Of a DNA stretch of 64,000 nucleotides, positions 60,790-64,000 are shown one piece after another. Source of the stretch: Delta-02 sp964513565 (GTDB lineage: Bacteria; Desulfobacterota; Syntrophorhabdia; Syntrophorhabdales; Syntrophorhabdaceae); the NCBI GenBank assembly GCA_964513565.1, contig CAZENE010000017.1, forward strand, positions 5,471 to 69,470. The letters run 5' to 3'. The number at the start of each line of letters is the position of its first letter. Positions within the stretch are counted from its first letter, which is position 1. The notes under the pieces are model-generated. The model did not search any database. It had not been told where the DNA came from and was given only the letters and a program-made list of their open reading frames with translations. A program made the position numbers and the translations under genes.

Positions 60790-62934
60790 CTATATACCGC
60801 CTGTTTTGATATTATCTATCGATTGCCGCGTCCCTATAACGATGACCTTGTCGTGCACCTTCAGGCGTTCGTCGGCCCTGGGCATAGGGATGCGCTCCTG
60901 GCCCCGTATGATTCCGACCACCGTTGCGCCGAAGGTCGAACGGAATTCTATCTCGGCTAGGGACCTGTTTATATTCGGGGATGAAGGGCCCACCTCGACG
61001 TCGGCCGTGGCAAACGGTTCTTGGCCCTCTTCCGGCAATTCCCCTGCTTCGTCGAGGATCTCCTCCGCATCCTTCAATGTCGTGGGCTCACCCATGAGAA
61101 CGAGGCGGTCGCCCGGAAACAACTGGAACTCGGGATCGGGATGAAGATATACGCGTCCGGCCCGGCTGACTGCGAGTATGGTGATGCCGGTGACGGCGCG
61201 CAGATCAAGGTTTCCTATCAACTTACCGGCAATGATCGCATCTTTGCGCAGGCGTATCTCTTTCATGGCAAGCGGCCAGTCGATGTATTGAGGCAGAAGA
61301 TGCATGGCTTCGGTAAGAGAGTCCGCCGCTTCCTCGGAAGCGTCGTCGAAAGGCCTCAGCACAACATGAGCGCCGCTTTTTGAATAAAAGTCTGCTTCCT
61401 CCTCATTAACCGCGGTAAGCGCGATCTTTCCCGTGTAATGCCTCTGGTGCAGCAGGTTGACTAAGGTGGTGTTCAGCCCCCGGTCGCGTACAGTGCTCAC
61501 TACCCAAGATGTAAAGTTAAGCGGTAAATTGTCCAGGAATTCCGGATCTCCCACATCGCCGAATATGACGGGAACGTTGCGGGATTGCCAGCCTGCCAGG
61601 ACCTGGGGATTAAAGTCGGCCGCAGCAATGCGTTTTCCCCGTCTTAAAAGGTGAAAGGCTAGTCCGCTGCCGTAATTGCCAAGCCCTATGAGAACAAAAT
61701 CAATATTGGAAAAAGGGAATTCTTCTGTTCCGATCTGTTCGCGGTACGGCTTTTTTCGCTCGAAAATTCTCATTGGATTCTGCAGCCATCGATACAGGTG
61801 GCTGGAATATATGATCATGTATGTCGAGATGCAGATAGTGATAACGCCTACAAGGGTAACCAGGCCAACTGCCTCCATATTGACCTGCCCGAGGTTTAGC
61901 CCGAGCGCGATGAGTATCAGGGAAAATTCGCTGATCTGGGCGACGGCGAGCCCTGCAAGGAAACCCGTCCGCCTGCGGTAACCCATGATACCCATGATAC
62001 CCATGACGATGAGCGGATTACCTATAAGCACGAATAGCGACAGCCATATGGCGTTCGGTATCTGCGGGACCACCAATTTGAAATCGAGGCGCGCCCCGAG
62101 GTCTATGAAGAAAAAGAGGAGAAGAAAGTCGCGCAGTCCGACCAGCCGTGCGGCTATTGCATCGCGATATTGGGTAGATGCGAGCGAAACCCCGCCGAGG
62201 AATGCCCCGACCTCTTTGCTGAACCCGAGATAATCGCCTGCCGCCCCGAGGAAAACGGCCCATGCTATGGCAAAAAGTATCAGCAGTTCCTGGCTCCAAG
62301 CCACCCTTTTCGTTACCCCAGGGAGTACAAATTTCATCAGGAGCCCTATAACCACAAGGAATCCGATCCCTTTAAACAATATGAAGCTTATCTTTGAGAC
62401 CGCGGCATCACCGCCCGTTCCCCCGCCCCATGCTGTCAGCATGATCATCGCCAGTATTGCAACAATGTCCTGAACGATAAGGAAGCCCACCGCTATTCTG
62501 CCATGGAGGGCGTCAATCTCCTTCTTATCCGAAAGAAGCTTGACTATGATAATTGTACTCGAAAAGGTGAGTGCTACGGCGATGTAAAGGGAATTAACAA
62601 CCGAGAATTTCAGTATGAGCAGTATGACGAAACCGAAAACGCTTGTAAATATTACTTGGCCCAAACCGGTAGCGAGCGCGACAGGACCCGTCGTCCTGAT
62701 AAGGCCTATATCCAGCTTGAGCCCGACGACAAAGAGCAAAAGAGATATTCCTATATGGGCCAGGAGTTCGATCTGCCCATAGCTTTGAAGCAGGGAGAAG
62801 CCGCTGGGCCCGGCCAGGATGCCGGCCGCCAGGAATGCGACAATAAGAGGTTGGCGCAGCAGCATTCCGATCGTTCCAAGGACTGCCGCGATACCCAGGA
62901 TTGATGCTACCTCATAAAAGGCGTGTTCGGTCAA
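60790..62934 (-). CDS. CPA2 monovalent cation/H+ antiporter with RCK domains
   Basis: A 714-residue KefB/YbaL-type protein. About 12 membrane helices (residues ~1-385: LIVAFLAAGILAGPSGF, LLLFVVGLKLDIGLI, GFSKEVGAFLGGVSLA), then an RCK_N/TrkA-N domain with FVLIGLGNYGSGLAFHLLRRG-type nucleotide loop (VLIGLGNYGSGL), and two RCK_C/TrkA_C domains (~570-630 and ~655-714). It should exchange K+ or Na+ for H+ under nucleotide control. TTG 62934 is the only start near the first helix. A 9-bp tandem repeat (three CCCATGATA) lies near 61980. Confidence 0.92.
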   Translation of the reverse strand: MTEHAFYEVASILGIAAVLGTIGMLLRQPLIVAFLAAGILAGPSGFSLLQSYGQIELLAHIGISLLLFVVGLKLDIGLIRTTGPVALATGLGQVIFTSVFGFVILLILKFSVVNSLYIAVALTFSSTIIIVKLLSDKKEIDALHGRIAVGFLIVQDIVAILAMIMLTAWGGGTGGDAAVSKISFILFKGIGFLVVIGLLMKFVLPGVTKRVAWSQELLILFAIAWAVFLGAAGDYLGFSKEVGAFLGGVSLASTQYRDAIAARLVGLRDFLLLFFFIDLGARLDFKLVVPQIPNAIWLSLFVLIGNPLIVMGIMGIMGYRRRTGFLAGLAVAQISEFSLILIALGLNLGQVNMEAVGLVTLVGVITICISTYMIIYSSHLYRWLQNPMRIFERKKPYREQIGTEEFPFSNIDFVLIGLGNYGSGLAFHLLRRGKRIAAADFNPQVLAGWQSRNVPVIFGDVGDPEFLDNLPLNFTSWVVSTVRDRGLNTTLVNLLHQRHYTGKIALTAVNEEEADFYSKSGAHVVLRPFDDASEEAADSLTEAMHLLPQYIDWPLAMKEIRLRKDAIIAGKLIGNLDLRAVTGITILAVSRAGRVYLHPDPEFQLFPGDRLVLMGEPTTLKDAEEILDEAGELPEEGQEPFATADVEVGPSSPNINRSLAEIEFRSTFGATVVGIIRGQERIPMPRADERLKVHDKVIVIGTRQSIDNIKTGGI

Positions 62935-63046
62935 AGGTCAGGACCCTCAAAAAAAATAATACCGGCTTCAGATGAAGTTACTGCCGGAAATGGTCCACGC
63001 CGGGGCGGAGCTTTCCTGTGAGGTCCTTATCTGGTACTCTACGGAC

Positions 63047-63195
63047 ATGATAAAGGAAAATACTATAAACTGCAATCGCTGCGGATTTGATCGGGCGCGC
63101 CCGACGTGGATACGTCACGGATACTCCAATGCCCGTCCTGCAGATCACTCGATGTCAGGACCATTTATCCGGCTTATCGGGACCACTTGCCTTAA
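63047..63195 (+). pseudogene. Zinc-ribbon peptide with frameshift
   Basis: ATG 63047 begins MIKENTINCNRCGFDR. A shift of one frame near 63105 would join DTSRILQCPSCRSLDVRTIY and end at TAA 63193, making a roughly 50-residue zinc ribbon with two CxxC motifs. Without the shift the second CxxC is lost. Either a broken gene or a base-calling error. Confidence 0.5.
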
Positions 63196-63250
63196 ATGCC
63201 GCCAGGGGATTTAGCCGAGATAGGATAGTGGTCGGGTTAAGAAGACCACC

Positions 63251-63490
63251 TTCGATGGTAGTTTCACTTTAGGTGAAAGAATAAAAGCGATCGTGGTGTT
63301 GAAAGAAGACGCAAAAGGCATAGGCAGTAATGAATTGCTGCAATGGTGCAGGGACAGGCTTGCCCCTTACAAGGTCCCGGGATACATCGAGTTCCGCGAC
63401 ATGCTTCCCCAATCCAAGGTTGGCAAGCTCCTGCGCCGCGAAATAAGGGACGAGGAAAAGAGAAAAATGGAAAAAGATAAAAGGAGGTAA
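63251..63490 (+). pseudogene. Acyl-CoA synthetase C-terminal fragment
   Basis: An open frame with the AMP-binding C-terminal domain pattern: GERIKAIVVLKEDAKGIGS, LLQWCRDRLAPYKVPGYIEF, DMLPQSKVGKLLRREIRDEE. The catalytic Lys of that domain (KVGKLLR) is present. The large N-terminal adenylation domain is missing upstream, so this is a remnant of a gene of about 500 codons. Confidence 0.8.
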
Positions 63491-63575
63491 CGAAGGCAGT
63501 CTTCCGTTGTCTTTGTCTTTAAAACCGTGTGACCCTTTTCGTGGTTCTGGATTGTGTCCCGATAAGAACTTTTTC

Positions 63576-63779
63576 TTACTCTTCGCCGGCTTCAGTTGCA
63601 GCTTCGTCGGTTTTTTGTTCTTTAGCCGCCATTTCCTGTTCCCTGGCTTCCGCGGCTTCCCGGTAAATCTCTTCCTGGGTTTTCTGGCCATGCCGTTTGG
63701 CCATTTTTTGCTGGGCCTTTTGCTGCCGCTTGATCTCTTTTTGCCGTTTTAAAAATGTGTTTTGATTCCTTTTTGCCAT
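63576..63779 (-). CDS. Small basic coiled-coil protein
   Basis: A 67-residue highly charged helix: AKRNQNTFLKRQKEIKRQQK with further K/Q/E-rich repeats, ending DEAATEAGEE. AAGGAAGGT lies 4 nt before ATG 63779. Short proteins with the same MAKRNQNTFLKRQKE start recur in deltaproteobacteria and are of unknown function. The remaining bases to 64000 hold no recognised feature. Confidence 0.75.
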   Translation of the reverse strand: MAKRNQNTFLKRQKEIKRQQKAQQKMAKRHGQKTQEEIYREAAEAREQEMAAKEQKTDEAATEAGEE

Positions 63780-64000
63780 CGGACCTTCCTTTCTTCTTCC
63801 TAAATTTTTGAGAGAACTCCAGGCTGGATGTTAGGGCGGTTCCAGGTGTCGGCCTGACAATCCTATCCAGGAAGAAGCTGGTAAAATTACTAACGTAGTT
63901 AAGGATTATGACGTTATTTGAAAGGTTTGTCAAGACGAAGCCTGCAACGGGTGATGTATCATTCTTTGTGTCAGAGACAAAAGCTGGGGTACCATCATAG

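Noticed and set aside
61976..62006. Three CCCATGATA tandem units in the antiporter
   Set aside because: They encode an IMGIMG stretch within a membrane helix and are explained as coding sequence.
1..64000. CRISPR array
   Set aside because: No regularly spaced direct repeats of 23-40 bases were seen; only short tandem and inverted repeats.

Overview
The window looks like a chromosomal segment of an anaerobic, mesophilic deltaproteobacterium-like organism, most likely a syntroph near Syntrophorhabdus, Syntrophobacter or Geobacter. That placement is inferred from gene content, not from a marker gene. The clues are many hybrid PAS/histidine-kinase/receiver proteins, heavy use of sigma-54 promoters, a type III glutamine synthetase, an archaeal-type split glutamate synthase with ferredoxin domains, NifU/NifX-like metal-cofactor proteins, and CCG-type Fe-S oxidoreductases. 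No rRNA, tRNA, CRISPR array or complete insertion sequence was seen.

Layout. 0-6.5 kb: two hybrid sensor kinases, an HD-GYP phosphodiesterase, small membrane or secreted proteins and one broken secreted gene. 6.7-23.7 kb: a nitrogen-assimilation locus. Leftward, glnN (GS type III), purF and a decayed amt are arranged as one transcript. Rightward, a FAD/Fe-S oxidoreductase, two ferredoxin-FMN glutamate-synthase-like subunits, a fused glutaminase/GXGXG subunit and a KaiC-like/PEP-synthase-like protein form an operon that ends at a good terminator. The two arms diverge from an intergenic region with sigma-54-type elements facing both ways, and a NifA-like GAF/AAA+/Fis activator faces the rightward operon. 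23.8-36 kb: a broken PAS/LuxR gene, UspA, a DksA-BON fusion, a Pif1-WYL helicase, a B12-radical SAM protein, DUF72, SemiSWEET, an alpha/beta hydrolase and a GspA/GspB-like pair. 36-43.4 kb: a metal/Fe-S locus. A leftward set of six genes (NifU-like scaffold, Zn-ribbon, CDF-NifX fusion, ZIP, methyltransferase, HD hydrolase) and a rightward pair (DUF5320, NifX-like) diverge from two strong sigma-54 promoter matches with a palindrome between them. 44-51.5 kb: an Fe-S oxidoreductase, msrB-msrA, a sigma-54-promoted secreted beta-repeat protein, a third hybrid kinase and DUF456. 51.7-63.5 kb: intact genes (TPR, AsmA, DUF4197, cytidylate-kinase-like, CPA2 antiporter) interspersed with many gene remnants: a HigB/HigA pair, a DUF4143 ATPase, DUF488, a four-helix-bundle protein, a zinc ribbon and an acyl-CoA synthetase tail. 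Perfect 19-bp and 25-bp inverted repeats occur here.

How it works together. The nitrogen locus would take up ammonia through GS/GOGAT under sigma-54 control. The glutamate synthase lacks an adjacent GltD, so electrons may come from ferredoxin or from the co-encoded FAD/Fe-S protein. The metal/Fe-S locus appears to couple Fe-S scaffold functions with divalent-metal transport. The most unusual features are the divergent sigma-54 metal/Fe-S locus, the GOGAT operon with its flavoprotein and KaiC/PEP-synthase-like partner, the Pif1-WYL and DksA-BON fusions, and the inverted-repeat-flanked cysteine-rich secreted protein.
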